From: Eshraghiella sp045129695
GTDB taxonomy: Bacteria; Bacillota; Clostridia; Lachnospirales; Lachnospiraceae
Direction of reading: 5' to 3'
Assembly: GCA_045129695.1 (NCBI GenBank)
Contig: JBGVJZ010000013.1
Span: 1 to 64,000, forward strand
DNA: 64,000 nucleotides
Shown here: piece after piece, positions 35,132 through 43,771 of the stretch
Layout of the letters: every line of letters starts with the position of its first letter
How positions within the stretch are numbered: position 1 is the stretch's first letter
The notes under the pieces: model-generated
What the model was told of the DNA's origin: nothing
Seen by the model: the letters and a program-made list of their open reading frames with translations, nothing else
Database searches by the model: none
Position numbers and translations under genes: made by a program

Positions 35132-35197
35132 ACTAACCCCCTGTTTAAGATATATTTAGTTAACCATCTTAAAAACATTCCCATTATGATATAATAA

Positions 35198-35227
35198 TTG
35201 ACATATCTCTTTGCAATATGATACCAT
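35198..35227 (+). promoter_or_regulatory. Promoter of the zinc-ribbon gene
   Basis: TTGACA (35198-35203), an 18-base spacer and TACCAT (35222-35227), 35 bases before the start codon. The -10 is weak. Confidence 0.45.
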
Positions 35228-35261
35228 AAAAACGAATTTAAATCAAACGAGGTGACAAAAA

Positions 35262-35663
35262 ATGGCAGGTTTACGTATTAAATGTCCAAAATGTGGTAAA
35301 GTTATGGATATAACTGCACCGACAATGTGCCCTGAATGCAATACTCCTCTGGAGGCTTTTCCGGGTACAATTCAGGTATATCGTATGGGAAGTCCTATAG
35401 GCGTAGCAGCCGGTTACGGAGTATATATTAACGGCAATCCATTCGGACATATCGGCAACACAGAGACAGTTGCTTATACTCTCCCATTCGGTACATACAC
35501 ATTCCATATGACATGTGGTATGATAAGGAAATGCAAGGATATCACTGTTACAATTACCCCTGAAGCCCCTGTGGCTTTCTTAAAGGGTCGTATTAAGCCG
35601 GGTTTCTGGGCTAACTCAATTGTCATTGAACAATGTACAGCAGCAGATATGCCACAACAATAA
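35262..35663 (+). CDS. Zinc-ribbon protein with a beta-rich C-terminal domain
   Basis: 133 residues starting with a Cys4 zinc ribbon (CPKCGKVM, CPECNTPL; about 8-27). The rest, about 35-120, is a beta sandwich-like domain (GYGVYINGNPFGHIG, LPFGTYTFHMTCG) similar to the DUF2846/PEGA-type modules that bear a YINGxxxG turn. No signal peptide. Function is unknown; its only plus-strand gene status between convergent signalling genes, with its own promoter and terminator, makes it a stand-alone unit. Confidence 0.75.
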   Translation: MAGLRIKCPKCGKVMDITAPTMCPECNTPLEAFPGTIQVYRMGSPIGVAAGYGVYINGNPFGHIGNTETVAYTLPFGTYTFHMTCGMIRKCKDITVTITPEAPVAFLKGRIKPGFWANSIVIEQCTAADMPQQ

Positions 35664-35680
35664 TTCTCATAAGCAGAATG

Positions 35681-35714
35681 AAGCGTATCCCGGATAACAA
35701 TCCCTGATACGCTT
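35681..35714. terminator. Bidirectional terminator
   Basis: AAGCGTATC (35681-35689) pairs with GATACGCTT (35706-35714), followed on the plus strand by TATTTTCTATTTT. It separates the zinc-ribbon gene from the convergent HD-GYP gene and likely serves both. Confidence 0.75.
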
Positions 35715-35720
35715 TATTTT

Positions 35721-36815
35721 CTATTTTCTCTTATTCATATCAAAATATTGTTCCTTAACAAGCAACTGTTCCTTCGTAAGCAGACATTCATAAATCTTAT
35801 CGCTAATATTAAGGAACTCATCCACAAGATCCGGATCAAACCCTACTCCTCTATTGGCTTTAATAAGCTCGATTGACTGCTCATGTGAGAAAGGCTCTTT
35901 ATATGGCCGCCTTGAGGTAAGTGCGTCATAAACATCCACAATACTCATTATTCTGGCAACAAGCGGAATATCTTCACCCTTAAGTCCATCAGGATATCCG
36001 TTACCATTCCATTTTTCGTGATGATGTCTTGCGATATTTTCTGCAATCTCTCCAAATTCCTTATCAACAATACGATCTTTAATAAATGCAAAAATATCTC
36101 CGCCTATTGTTGCATGATTCTTCATCTTCTTAAATTCCTCATCATCAAGAGGTGAAGATTTCTGCAGAAGCGCATCCTCAATAGCAATCTTTCCTACATC
36201 ATGAAGCGGAGCTGCTCTACCTGCCTTAATCACAATCTCCGGTGTAAGCTGACAGCTATATTTAGGAACCTGTATCAGATGATCCATAAAAGTCTTAAAA
36301 TAAATTGCTGTATTCTTAAGATGTCCGCCCGTCACACCATCTCTTGATTCTACAAGTCCGGCAAAGCTCACGGAAATCAAATCATACATCTTCTCGATTT
36401 CTTCAACCTTCTCCGCAACCCGCTTTTCTAATCCGTTCTCATATTCAGCCAGTGCAATCTGCATCTCAATTCTCTTCTTCATGACAAGTGGTACAAAAGG
36501 CTTGATAATATAGTCCGCAATGCCCTGATTAAAGCCTTCAACTTCAGCTTCCGGAGATGAATCAGCTGTAAGAAAGATCACAGGAATTTTTCTAAGCTTA
36601 TTATTCTTTTTAATAATCTTAAGAATCTCAAATCCATTCATGTCCGGCATAACAATATCCAACAGAATCAAATCCGGAACAACCGTCCCCAATACATCAA
36701 AAGCCTCCGTTGCTGAATGAGCCTCATATAAATCATAAGTGTCCTCCAACACCTCTCTGGCCACCTTATGATTAAGCTCTACATCATCCACCATTAAAAT
36801 AATTTTTTTCTCCAT
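35721..36815 (-). CDS. Response regulator with HD-GYP output domain
   Basis: 364 residues. The receiver domain (about 1-120) has the acidic pocket VDD, the phospho-acceptor in LILLDIVMPD and the Lys in IIKPF. A coiled-coil linker leads to an HD-GYP domain (about 150-345) with GGHLKNT, HDVGKIA, HATIGG and HHHEKWNGNGYPDGLKG, so the metal ligands and GYP segment are intact. It should hydrolyse cyclic di-GMP upon phosphorylation. No histidine kinase is adjacent. The start at 36815 (ATG) is preferred over the GTG two codons upstream. Confidence 0.93.
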   Translation of the reverse strand: MEKKIILMVDDVELNHKVAREVLEDTYDLYEAHSATEAFDVLGTVVPDLILLDIVMPDMNGFEILKIIKKNNKLRKIPVIFLTADSSPEAEVEGFNQGIADYIIKPFVPLVMKKRIEMQIALAEYENGLEKRVAEKVEEIEKMYDLISVSFAGLVESRDGVTGGHLKNTAIYFKTFMDHLIQVPKYSCQLTPEIVIKAGRAAPLHDVGKIAIEDALLQKSSPLDDEEFKKMKNHATIGGDIFAFIKDRIVDKEFGEIAENIARHHHEKWNGNGYPDGLKGEDIPLVARIMSIVDVYDALTSRRPYKEPFSHEQSIELIKANRGVGFDPDLVDEFLNISDKIYECLLTKEQLLVKEQYFDMNKRK

Positions 36816-36833
36816 AAGCACGACTTCCCAATA

Positions 36834-36861
36834 TTTTTATTTCAAACTAACCCTATGTCAA
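36834..36861 (-). promoter_or_regulatory. Promoter of the HD-GYP gene
   Basis: On the minus strand TTGACA (36856-36861) and TAAAAA (36834-36839) are 16 bases apart, just upstream of the start codon. Confidence 0.4.
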
Positions 36862-36912
36862 TTTTAACAAAAAAAACTATTTTTTACAATATGATATATC
36901 ATAAAGCACAAA

Positions 36913-38682
36913 TTATTTTAACCGGTCTGCCATTGTATAAAATTGATAATACATTCCCTTGAGTGCCATTAACTTCTCGTGATTACCTTCCTCCGTAATA
37001 CCCTCCTCCGTAAGAACAATTATTCTGTCTGAATTCTTAATACTGGATAATCTGTGAGCTATTGTTATTGTGGTTCTGCCCTCCGACAGTTTATTAAGGG
37101 ATTTTGCAACTTCAAATTCACTCTCATTATCCAATGCAGAAGTAGCCTCATCCAGAATCATAATCGGTGGATTTTTGAGAAACACCCTCGCAATACTTAT
37201 TCTCTGCTTCTGACCTCCTGAAAGCTTAACCCCTCTTTCACCGACATAGGTATCATAACCATCCTTTAACTCCATAATAAAACTATGTGCACCTGCTTTT
37301 TTGGCAGCTTCAATAACCTCTTCGCGAGAAGCATTTGGATTACCGTACATAATATTCTCAAGAACCGTACCGGAGAAAAGATATACATCCTGCTGAACAA
37401 TTCCGATATTCTGTCTGAGACTTTTTAAAGTAAGTTTTCTGATATCTGTACCGTCTATAAGGATCTGTCCGCCATTAATATCATAAAATCTCGGAATCAG
37501 ATTACAAAGAGTTGTTTTTCCGCCTCCGGACGGTCCCACAATTGCAAGCTTCTCTCCGGGATTAACCGTAAGATTCAGATTCGTAAACACAATATTATGG
37601 TCATCCGGATACTCAAATGACACGTTATCAAACACAATTCTTCCCTCGGGAGCCGGCATATCCACTGCATCCTCAGAATCAAAAATATCAATATCCGCAT
37701 CCATTATCTGAAGAAATCGCTCAATTCCCGTCATACCACGCTGGAACTGCTCTGCGAACTCAATAATTCTTCTTATTGTGGCAATCAGCGTAGTAACGTA
37801 CATAACATAAGCCACCAAATCACCCGGGGTAATAAGTCCCTTTATAAGGAAAATTCCCCCTCCGAGAATAACCACCAGATTCATCAAACCGTCAAAGGCT
37901 CTTGTTGAAGTCTGGAAGGTTGCCATATATTTATATGTTTCTTTCTTAATGTCATAAAATTTCTTATTTCCCTTTTCAAACTTAGCTTCTTCAATTTCCT
38001 CATTGGCAAAAGCTTTGACCACCTTCTGTCCCAGAAGACTGTCTTCAATCTGTGCGTTCAACTCTCCAATCTGTACTCTCTGTTTGGCAAAAGCTTTGCG
38101 GCTTCTTCTGTTTAATTTAATACATACAACAGCCATAACCGGCACAATTGCAAACAGAATAAGCGTCAGAGGCACATTAACAGTAAGAAGAATTATGAAT
38201 GAAACCACCGCCTTAATTCCTGCGATAAAAAACTCCTCCGGACAATGATGTGCAAATTCCGTTACATCAAATAAATCATTGGTAATTCGCCCCATAATCT
38301 GTCCAACCTTGGTATTGTTATAATATCCATTGGATAATTTCTGCAAATGGGAATATGCATCTCTTCTCATATCAGTCTCTATTCCTGCACCCATTACATG
38401 TCCCATATCCGCCATATAATAATTAGCCGCACAATCCACACAACGCAATGCAAGATACAATAAAGCCATTTTACCAACCATCTCAATGGTAAGTGTTGCA
38501 AGATTGTTAAGTGCTGTATCCGTAAGATATCTGATTATCATGGGAAAAACCAGTTCACACAGTGTTGTAAGGGCCGCACATAATAAATCCGTAAACAGCA
38601 CACCCTTATGCTTCTTAAAATACGGAATAAACCTCTTCATCAATGTTTTTGTTGTATATTCTCTATTATCTGTCTGATTCAT
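36913..38682 (-). CDS. ABC exporter, fused permease and ATPase
   Basis: About 589 residues. The first 320 form a six-helix exporter domain (start RFIPYFKKHKGVLF; coupling region GELNAQIEDSLLGQKVVKAF). The ATPase half has Walker A GPSGGGKTT, the Q-loop VQQDVYLFSGT, signature LSGGQKQR, Walker B IMILDEATS and the H-loop IAHRLSS. It is a half transporter that would dimerise; the substrate is unknown, lipids or drugs being usual. ATG at 38682 follows AAGGTG with six-base spacing. Confidence 0.93.
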   Translation of the reverse strand: MNQTDNREYTTKTLMKRFIPYFKKHKGVLFTDLLCAALTTLCELVFPMIIRYLTDTALNNLATLTIEMVGKMALLYLALRCVDCAANYYMADMGHVMGAGIETDMRRDAYSHLQKLSNGYYNNTKVGQIMGRITNDLFDVTEFAHHCPEEFFIAGIKAVVSFIILLTVNVPLTLILFAIVPVMAVVCIKLNRRSRKAFAKQRVQIGELNAQIEDSLLGQKVVKAFANEEIEEAKFEKGNKKFYDIKKETYKYMATFQTSTRAFDGLMNLVVILGGGIFLIKGLITPGDLVAYVMYVTTLIATIRRIIEFAEQFQRGMTGIERFLQIMDADIDIFDSEDAVDMPAPEGRIVFDNVSFEYPDDHNIVFTNLNLTVNPGEKLAIVGPSGGGKTTLCNLIPRFYDINGGQILIDGTDIRKLTLKSLRQNIGIVQQDVYLFSGTVLENIMYGNPNASREEVIEAAKKAGAHSFIMELKDGYDTYVGERGVKLSGGQKQRISIARVFLKNPPIMILDEATSALDNESEFEVAKSLNKLSEGRTTITIAHRLSSIKNSDRIIVLTEEGITEEGNHEKLMALKGMYYQFYTMADRLK

Positions 38683-38742
38683 TGTCTTCACCTTGTAAAT
38701 TTAATTAGAGAATTATTATACCACATTTTTGCCCAAAACAAA

Positions 38743-38772
38743 ACAGCTCATGCTTTTGAATGGAGCATGAGC
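38743..38772 (-). terminator. Terminator of the ECF-serpin operon
   Basis: GCTCATGC (38746-38753) and GCATGAGC (38765-38772) form an 8-bp stem followed on the minus strand by TGTTTTGTTTT. It lies 13 bases after the serpin stop. Confidence 0.8.
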
Positions 38773-38784
38773 CGTTAATCTATA

Positions 38785-40029
38785 TTATTCTATTGAATTG
38801 ACAGAACCAATGAATATAGGAATATTGGTTTCATCATCTACAATTGCATATACAAAAGGTCTGTCCAGCTTAACCTCTTTAACCTCATCCGGCATAGAAG
38901 CATTGCCACACATTATTACAGCTGTTACAGCACCGGCCTTTGTTCCTTTCTCACCCATTTCAATATGTGTTTTGTGAATCACGCTTCCAACGTATAAATT
39001 CCCGCCATCATATAATCCCATTTTACTAAAATCAGCATTATTCATGTCAAAAGCACTTACAAGTCCCATATCCTTAAGAACCTCATTAGCATTCATCGAA
39101 TAGTCATACGAGAATTTCGGAATCATTGTATCAACCTTACAGCTCTCTGCGTTATTAACAAGAGCAAGATATTTTTCTCCGGTAAAATCTGCAATATAAT
39201 CCTCAATCGCAATGTCTTCATCAGGTAGTAATGCAACAAAGCTGTAACCATTTTTGTAATGCTTAATAAAACCTGTTGTATTCTCATCCTCAAGGTAAGT
39301 ATACTCAGAACAATACATACCCTCTACCATCTGCTTATTACCTGAGTAATCAGTGAACTCTGTATCATGAACCTGATTATCCTCGTAAAACTCAACCCAT
39401 TCACCGTCAAAAGAAATTGCGTTAAGCAACACCATTATATCATCCGGTTCTAATTCTTCTATAATTTTATCAATCATTCCATCAGTTTTAGATTCAACCC
39501 AGTTATTAATATCCTTAACCGTTCCTTTGTCAAAGGCTGCTTTATAAATATCTGCTTTATAATACATTTCATTGTTAGTAAGGAAATTTTCATTTATCTG
39601 AAATTGTTCGTTATCCTTAAACCATATCGAATTAGCAATACTCATCTTAGTCTCTTTACTGTCAGGGAGACCTTTTACATATGCACTGTAGTATGCATTA
39701 ATCTCAGACATTGTCATCCCATAGCCAAGAACCCTCTCAAACTCCTCTAACGTTACATCATTTGCACCATTTGCGGTCATTCCCAAAGCAAGCATAAACG
39801 AAACCGGTGATATCAGAACATTTGCTTCTTCCGAGTCACTTCTTTTAAACAACTCAATTGCAAAATCAACTGTTGCATCTGTAAATTTATCATCGAGTTC
39901 GACCTCTCCTGTCTGCTCTTTTGGCTCTCGTGCACCTGAAATTTTCTCTGCACTAACTGCATTGCCTTTTGTACATCCCGGAATAAAAATCATTGCAAAA
40001 ATTAAAACAAAAGAAATTATTTTTTTCAT
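38785..40029 (-). CDS. Serpin lipoprotein (serine protease inhibitor)
   Basis: 414 residues with a signal peptide and lipobox (FIPGC, Cys near 19), so probably anchored outside the membrane. The serpin fold is clear: NVLISPVSFMLALGMTANGA, ANSIWFKDN, VLLNAISFDGEW, and the late shutter/breach segment VGSVIHKTHIEMGEKGTKAGA. The reactive-centre hinge GTKAGAVTAV is followed by a loop with IMCGNASMP, and DRPFVYAI closes the fold. It should trap serine or cysteine proteases, perhaps host or rival ones in the gut. It is third in an ECF sigma operon. Confidence 0.93.
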   Translation of the reverse strand: MKKIISFVLIFAMIFIPGCTKGNAVSAEKISGAREPKEQTGEVELDDKFTDATVDFAIELFKRSDSEEANVLISPVSFMLALGMTANGANDVTLEEFERVLGYGMTMSEINAYYSAYVKGLPDSKETKMSIANSIWFKDNEQFQINENFLTNNEMYYKADIYKAAFDKGTVKDINNWVESKTDGMIDKIIEELEPDDIMVLLNAISFDGEWVEFYEDNQVHDTEFTDYSGNKQMVEGMYCSEYTYLEDENTTGFIKHYKNGYSFVALLPDEDIAIEDYIADFTGEKYLALVNNAESCKVDTMIPKFSYDYSMNANEVLKDMGLVSAFDMNNADFSKMGLYDGGNLYVGSVIHKTHIEMGEKGTKAGAVTAVIMCGNASMPDEVKEVKLDRPFVYAIVDDETNIPIFIGSVNSIE

Positions 40030-40041
40030 AAAACATTCCTC

Positions 40042-40704
40042 CTAAAAACATTTGTTCAAAATCTCATTTAAGGCAGCCTCAGCCTCTGCGGAGAAGGAAT
40101 ACCATGTCCCATCTCTATTAATATGGTTATCTTTAATTAGTAATAAATTCGTATCCTGTCCCATATATAGTTTTATTTCGTAGTTTATTTCAGTTTCCGA
40201 AACTTCCCCTTCAGAAATCTCCGTAATTTCCAATTCTTCAATCCATGCAATCAATTCAACCGCCCCTTCATTATCTCCGTCCAATAGGACTTGCGTTGCT
40301 GTTGCATCAGAAATATTATCCTCCCGAAGTATGGATACAGCGTCTACTCTTATTCCACCGGTTTCCAGAGAACCACCACTAACTGCATCATTTTCTATTT
40401 CGGATTTATTGCCATCTGCTTCCGGCAGTACACCGTTATTCATAATAATCTCCGTACCATCCTCCTGATACATCTCGTTATGCAAATCCGCTCCGGAAAA
40501 TGATTCATTTTTCAAATTTGAAGAACCTGATATCTTATTAATTCCGTTCATTCTGGTAAATACAATAGCACAACACGCAGCACACGCTGCAACTCCTCCC
40601 ACTATAGTAAAATTCCTTATTTTTCGCTGTCTTTTCAGGCTTGCTTCCTGTTTTTGTGCTGCAAGCTCACGTACTCTTGCTTCAAACTCCATCTTATTCC
40701 TCAT
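40042..40704 (-). CDS. Probable membrane anti-sigma factor
   Basis: 220 residues: a short cytoplasmic part with a charged helix (FEARVRELAAQKQEASLKRQRK), one transmembrane segment (FTIVGGVAACAACCAIVF, about 32-49), then an acidic extracytoplasmic domain. This topology, and the 11-base overlap with the ECF sigma gene, fit an anti-sigma factor that holds the sigma at the membrane. No zinc-binding ZAS motif is visible. GGAGG precedes the ATG. Confidence 0.75.
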   Translation of the reverse strand: MRNKMEFEARVRELAAQKQEASLKRQRKIRNFTIVGGVAACAACCAIVFTRMNGINKISGSSNLKNESFSGADLHNEMYQEDGTEIIMNNGVLPEADGNKSEIENDAVSGGSLETGGIRVDAVSILREDNISDATATQVLLDGDNEGAVELIAWIEELEITEISEGEVSETEINYEIKLYMGQDTNLLLIKDNHINRDGTWYSFSAEAEAALNEILNKCF

Positions 40705-41248
40705 ATTTAAAACCTCCTTTTTCCAAAATTACACGCAAAGCATTTCTTCCCCTGTACGCAAGGTTAGTTATCTGCTTAACATTTTTACGCATTACTTTTC
40801 CTGCTTCTTCATAACTCATTTCTTCAAAATAAATTAAATGAAGAACAGTATGGTAATCCTTCGGTAATTCCAAAAGAGCATTATGAAGTATTTTCTTCTG
40901 CTCTTCCCTGAAAATTTCCTCCTCAAAAGAAGCATATTCCAGACTTTTAACCGGTGCCTCTTCAAATGGTACCATTACAAATCTGGCAGATCGTCTGATA
41001 TGACTCACCATTTTATGATGTGCAATGGCAAAAAGATAAGTTTTAAGGGTCACTGAAAAATCGTACCTGTCAGGATGAACCAACAGCTCCGCAAAAGTAT
41101 CCGCTGCAATTTCCTCAGCAATACTTAAATTATTAACAGTCCGATTAATAAAAAATATTAAATTATCACGATACATATCCAGTATTTCTGAAAAAGCACT
41201 TTCGTCGCCCTCCAGAAAATGGCGGTAGCTACTTGCGCCATTATCCAT
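40694..41248 (-). CDS. ECF-type RNA polymerase sigma factor
   Basis: 184 residues. Region 2 (FSEILDMYRDNLIFFINRTV, AEEIAADTFAELLVHP, TYLFAIAHHKMVSHIRR) and region 4 (LLELPKDYHTVLHLIYFEEM, SYEEAGKVMRKNVKQITNLAYRGRNALR) are complete. The ATG at 41248 follows GGGAGG; an upstream in-frame ATG has no ribosome site. It heads an operon with the anti-sigma factor and serpin. A promoter of unusual sequence upstream (41298-41327) recurs at 50713-50742, so it is probably autoregulated. Confidence 0.92.
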   Translation of the reverse strand: MDNGASSYRHFLEGDESAFSEILDMYRDNLIFFINRTVNNLSIAEEIAADTFAELLVHPDRYDFSVTLKTYLFAIAHHKMVSHIRRSARFVMVPFEEAPVKSLEYASFEEEIFREEQKKILHNALLELPKDYHTVLHLIYFEEMSYEEAGKVMRKNVKQITNLAYRGRNALRVILEKGGFKYEE

Positions 41249-41297
41249 ATCGGTTCCTCCCTGAAATACACCCATGAGCATTTTTCCTGCTCATTCT

Positions 41298-41327
41298 TTA
41301 TTCGAATAAATATATAAAAACTCTCAC
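41298..41327 (-). promoter_or_regulatory. Putative autoregulated ECF promoter
   Basis: On the minus strand GTGAGAGTTTTT (41316-41327), an 11-base spacer and CGAATAA (41298-41304). All 19 motif bases and the spacing recur at 50713-50742. The -10-like part lies about 50 bases before the sigma start. Confidence 0.65.
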
Positions 41328-41394
41328 TAAATATTTTAAATTATATTATAAAATATTCTATTGGTAAATAATTCATTTAATATATTTACCTTTC

Positions 41395-41423
41395 TTGACA
41401 TATATTTTTAATTTAGGTATGCT
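41395..41423 (+). promoter_or_regulatory. Promoter of the phosphofructokinase gene
   Basis: TTGACA (41395-41400), a 17-base spacer and TATGCT (41418-41423), 40 bases before the start. Confidence 0.65.
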
Positions 41424-41462
41424 TAAAACAGAGAAAATAATTTCTACAAAAGGAGTTTATAT

Positions 41463-42722
41463 ATGAGTAAATTTAATTGTATGGTTGCACAGTCCGGCGG
41501 TCCTACCGTTGCCATTAATTCCAGCCTTGCAGGAGTAATATCCGGAACAATCAACTGTGATTTATATGACAAAGCATATGGTTCGGTAAATGGAATTTTG
41601 GGAATTCTTGAGGACAGGATTACCGACCTTACTGCATTGATTGAAAAGGATTCCGGGAATCTTACCTGCCTTAAGCACACCCCTGCGATGTATCTTGGCT
41701 CATGCAGATACAAATTACCTGATATCAATGACCCTTCTGCCGGCGACGAGCGTTTTGGTACGGCTAAAGAATGCTATGACTTTATTTTCAGCCAGTTTAA
41801 GAAATACAATGTAGGTGCTTTTTTCTATATTGGAGGTAATGACTCAATGGACACCGTACTTAAATTATCCGAGTATGGTGCTTCAATCGGAAGCGATGTC
41901 AGAATTATAGGAATACCTAAGACTATTGATAACGATTTAATGCTCACAGACCATACACCGGGTTTTGGTTCTGCAGCTAAGTATATCGCTACCTCATTAC
42001 TTGAAATAGCACATGACACATACATCTATGCAGTTAAGAGTGTTACCATCGTAGAAATCATGGGACGTGATGCCGGCTGGCTTACAGCAGCTTCCTGTCT
42101 TGCACGTAACAGCTACAACAGTGCACCGCATTTAATTTATCTTCCGGAATGTAATTTTAATGAGGATGAATTTATTGAGGATGTCAAGAAGCTTCTTGAA
42201 GAACGCAACAACGTTATTATCGCCGTTTCAGAGGGTATTCATGATGCAGACGGCAACTATATAAGTGCTGCCGAGGCTGCTGCTGACAAATTCGGTCACA
42301 GCCAGTTAAGCGGTGCCGGCAAAGCATTGGAATACATGGTAAGAGACAGAATAGGTGTAAAGGTTCGTTCCGTAGAGGTTAACGTGTTACAGCGTTGTGC
42401 CGCACACCTTGCTTCAATGACTGATTTGAACGAATCTTTTGCATCAGGTGAATATGGTGTAAAATGTGCCGCAGACGGCATCACCGGTGCAATGATTACT
42501 GTTACACGCCGCGAAGGTAAATATGCAGTTGATTACGGCTATGCACAGATTAAAGGAATTGCCAATGAAGCCCGCTCTGTTCCGAGAGAGTGGATTAATG
42601 AACGCGGCAATGACATAAAGTCTGAAATGGTGGATTATCTTCTTCCTCTGATTCAGGGTGAAGTAAGTCTTAAATACGAAAACGGAATGCCGGTGTATAT
42701 GGACGTGGAGCATTTAGTGTAA
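41463..42722 (+). CDS. pfp: Pyrophosphate-dependent 6-phosphofructokinase
   Basis: 419 residues. It begins with QSGGPTVAINSSLAG (donor site), has GGNDS at 124-128 and PKTIDND at 152-158 with catalytic Asp156, then EIMGRDAGWLTA and the substrate segment. Asp rather than Gly in GGNDS and the Lys in PKTIDND mark use of pyrophosphate rather than ATP, which makes the fructose 6-phosphate step reversible. It is a single gene with a consensus promoter, AAAGGAG site and a terminator. Confidence 0.95.
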   Translation: MSKFNCMVAQSGGPTVAINSSLAGVISGTINCDLYDKAYGSVNGILGILEDRITDLTALIEKDSGNLTCLKHTPAMYLGSCRYKLPDINDPSAGDERFGTAKECYDFIFSQFKKYNVGAFFYIGGNDSMDTVLKLSEYGASIGSDVRIIGIPKTIDNDLMLTDHTPGFGSAAKYIATSLLEIAHDTYIYAVKSVTIVEIMGRDAGWLTAASCLARNSYNSAPHLIYLPECNFNEDEFIEDVKKLLEERNNVIIAVSEGIHDADGNYISAAEAAADKFGHSQLSGAGKALEYMVRDRIGVKVRSVEVNVLQRCAAHLASMTDLNESFASGEYGVKCAADGITGAMITVTRREGKYAVDYGYAQIKGIANEARSVPREWINERGNDIKSEMVDYLLPLIQGEVSLKYENGMPVYMDVEHLV

Positions 42723-42749
42723 ATTTTTTAAAACTGTAAAGAATAGTTT

Positions 42750-42789
42750 AAAGGCGGTATCTAATTAGACCTAATTAGACATCGCCTTT
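42750..42789 (+). terminator. Terminator of the phosphofructokinase gene
   Basis: AAAGGCG-TCTAATTAG and TAATTAGA-CGCCTTT form a long stem with a two-base mismatch, followed by ATTATATAG. It contains a direct repeat of CTAATTAGAC. Confidence 0.7.
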
Positions 42790-42798
42790 ATTATATAG

Positions 42799-42852
42799 AA
42801 TATATTGTTGACAATTTTAATCTTATTTTATATAATTCTAAAACAATATATT
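42799..42852 (+). promoter_or_regulatory. Consensus promoter framed by an 11-bp inverted repeat
   Basis: TTGACA (42808-42813), 17-base spacer, TATAAT (42831-42836). AATATATTGTT (42799-42809) and AACAATATATT (42842-42852) flank the promoter, the left arm touching the -35. The arms could bind a repressor. Confidence 0.6.
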
Positions 42853-42907
42853 TTTAAGCTACAAATTAATTCTATATAATTTTTAGTTATTTAAAATGGA
42901 GGTTTTT

Positions 42908-43759
42908 ATGCGGAGAATAGAAAAAGCAAGCAGAATTATTTTATTATTCAGTATCTTATTCTTTTTTATTATGAATGAAAGCGAAAAAATAGATGCAAGT
43001 CTAGTCGTAGGTGGTAGTTCTCAAGCCCAATATCAATCTAAAGGAAATTGCACTTATGGTGACAGAAATAGTGCCGAAGTATTAGTGAATAAATTTACAG
43101 ACTTTATGAAAATTTATGCAGATGCTGAAGTATTATTTAACTATAAAAATCAATATGCATGGGAACAGGATATGAAGCCTGGTAACTGGACATATAATAG
43201 TATTGATGATGTAAATTTCATGATATATGCAGGACATGGATTAAAAAAAGGTGCACATGGTCTTTCTAACAACTCACTTCATTATTTTACTCAAAATTCT
43301 TTTACATCATTTCACACCTCTACTAATACAAGTGAATGCTCAGCTTCATCTAATCTTACTACAAAAGAAGCTGAATGGGGTAAAACAGGTACAAAAACCA
43401 GATGGGTAAGTCTTTTTACATGCAATTTTTTAAATACCAACGATGGATATTATAATCATATGATGCAGGGAATCAATATATGTATGGGATTTGAAACAAC
43501 AATGTATATTGATTCAAATCAAGGATATCAATTTGCTACTGATATGGGATTAGGTGGAAACATCATTGACTGCTTTTTGGATGGTTGTTCCATGTACCAA
43601 ACAAAAAAATGTACAAATGATGTTGTTGCTAAAGCAATTTATGCAGAAAAAGCAAGAAATGATACTTTATATAGTTATGCCTACCCTACAACTAAACCAA
43701 CTCCAATTGGTGGTTCAACAAAATATTATAGTATCAAAAGAACTTGCCCTAAAAAATAA
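42908..43759 (+). CDS. Secreted protein with caspase-like His/Cys motifs (DUF6345-like)
   Basis: 283 residues with an N-terminal signal peptide (IILLFSILFFFIM). The mature part has NFMIYAGHGLKKG near 105 and RWVSLFTCNFLN near 170: an HG dyad after a beta strand and a Cys after a hydrophobic strand, the spacing seen in clan CD (caspase-like) peptidases. I associate the sequence with DUF6345, an annotation made from memory. The start at 42908 is seven bases after GGAGG. It heads a three-gene AT-rich cluster. Protease activity is a hypothesis. Confidence 0.6.
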   Translation: MRRIEKASRIILLFSILFFFIMNESEKIDASLVVGGSSQAQYQSKGNCTYGDRNSAEVLVNKFTDFMKIYADAEVLFNYKNQYAWEQDMKPGNWTYNSIDDVNFMIYAGHGLKKGAHGLSNNSLHYFTQNSFTSFHTSTNTSECSASSNLTTKEAEWGKTGTKTRWVSLFTCNFLNTNDGYYNHMMQGINICMGFETTMYIDSNQGYQFATDMGLGGNIIDCFLDGCSMYQTKKCTNDVVAKAIYAEKARNDTLYSYAYPTTKPTPIGGSTKYYSIKRTCPKK

Positions 43760-43771
43760 GGAGATGTAAAT

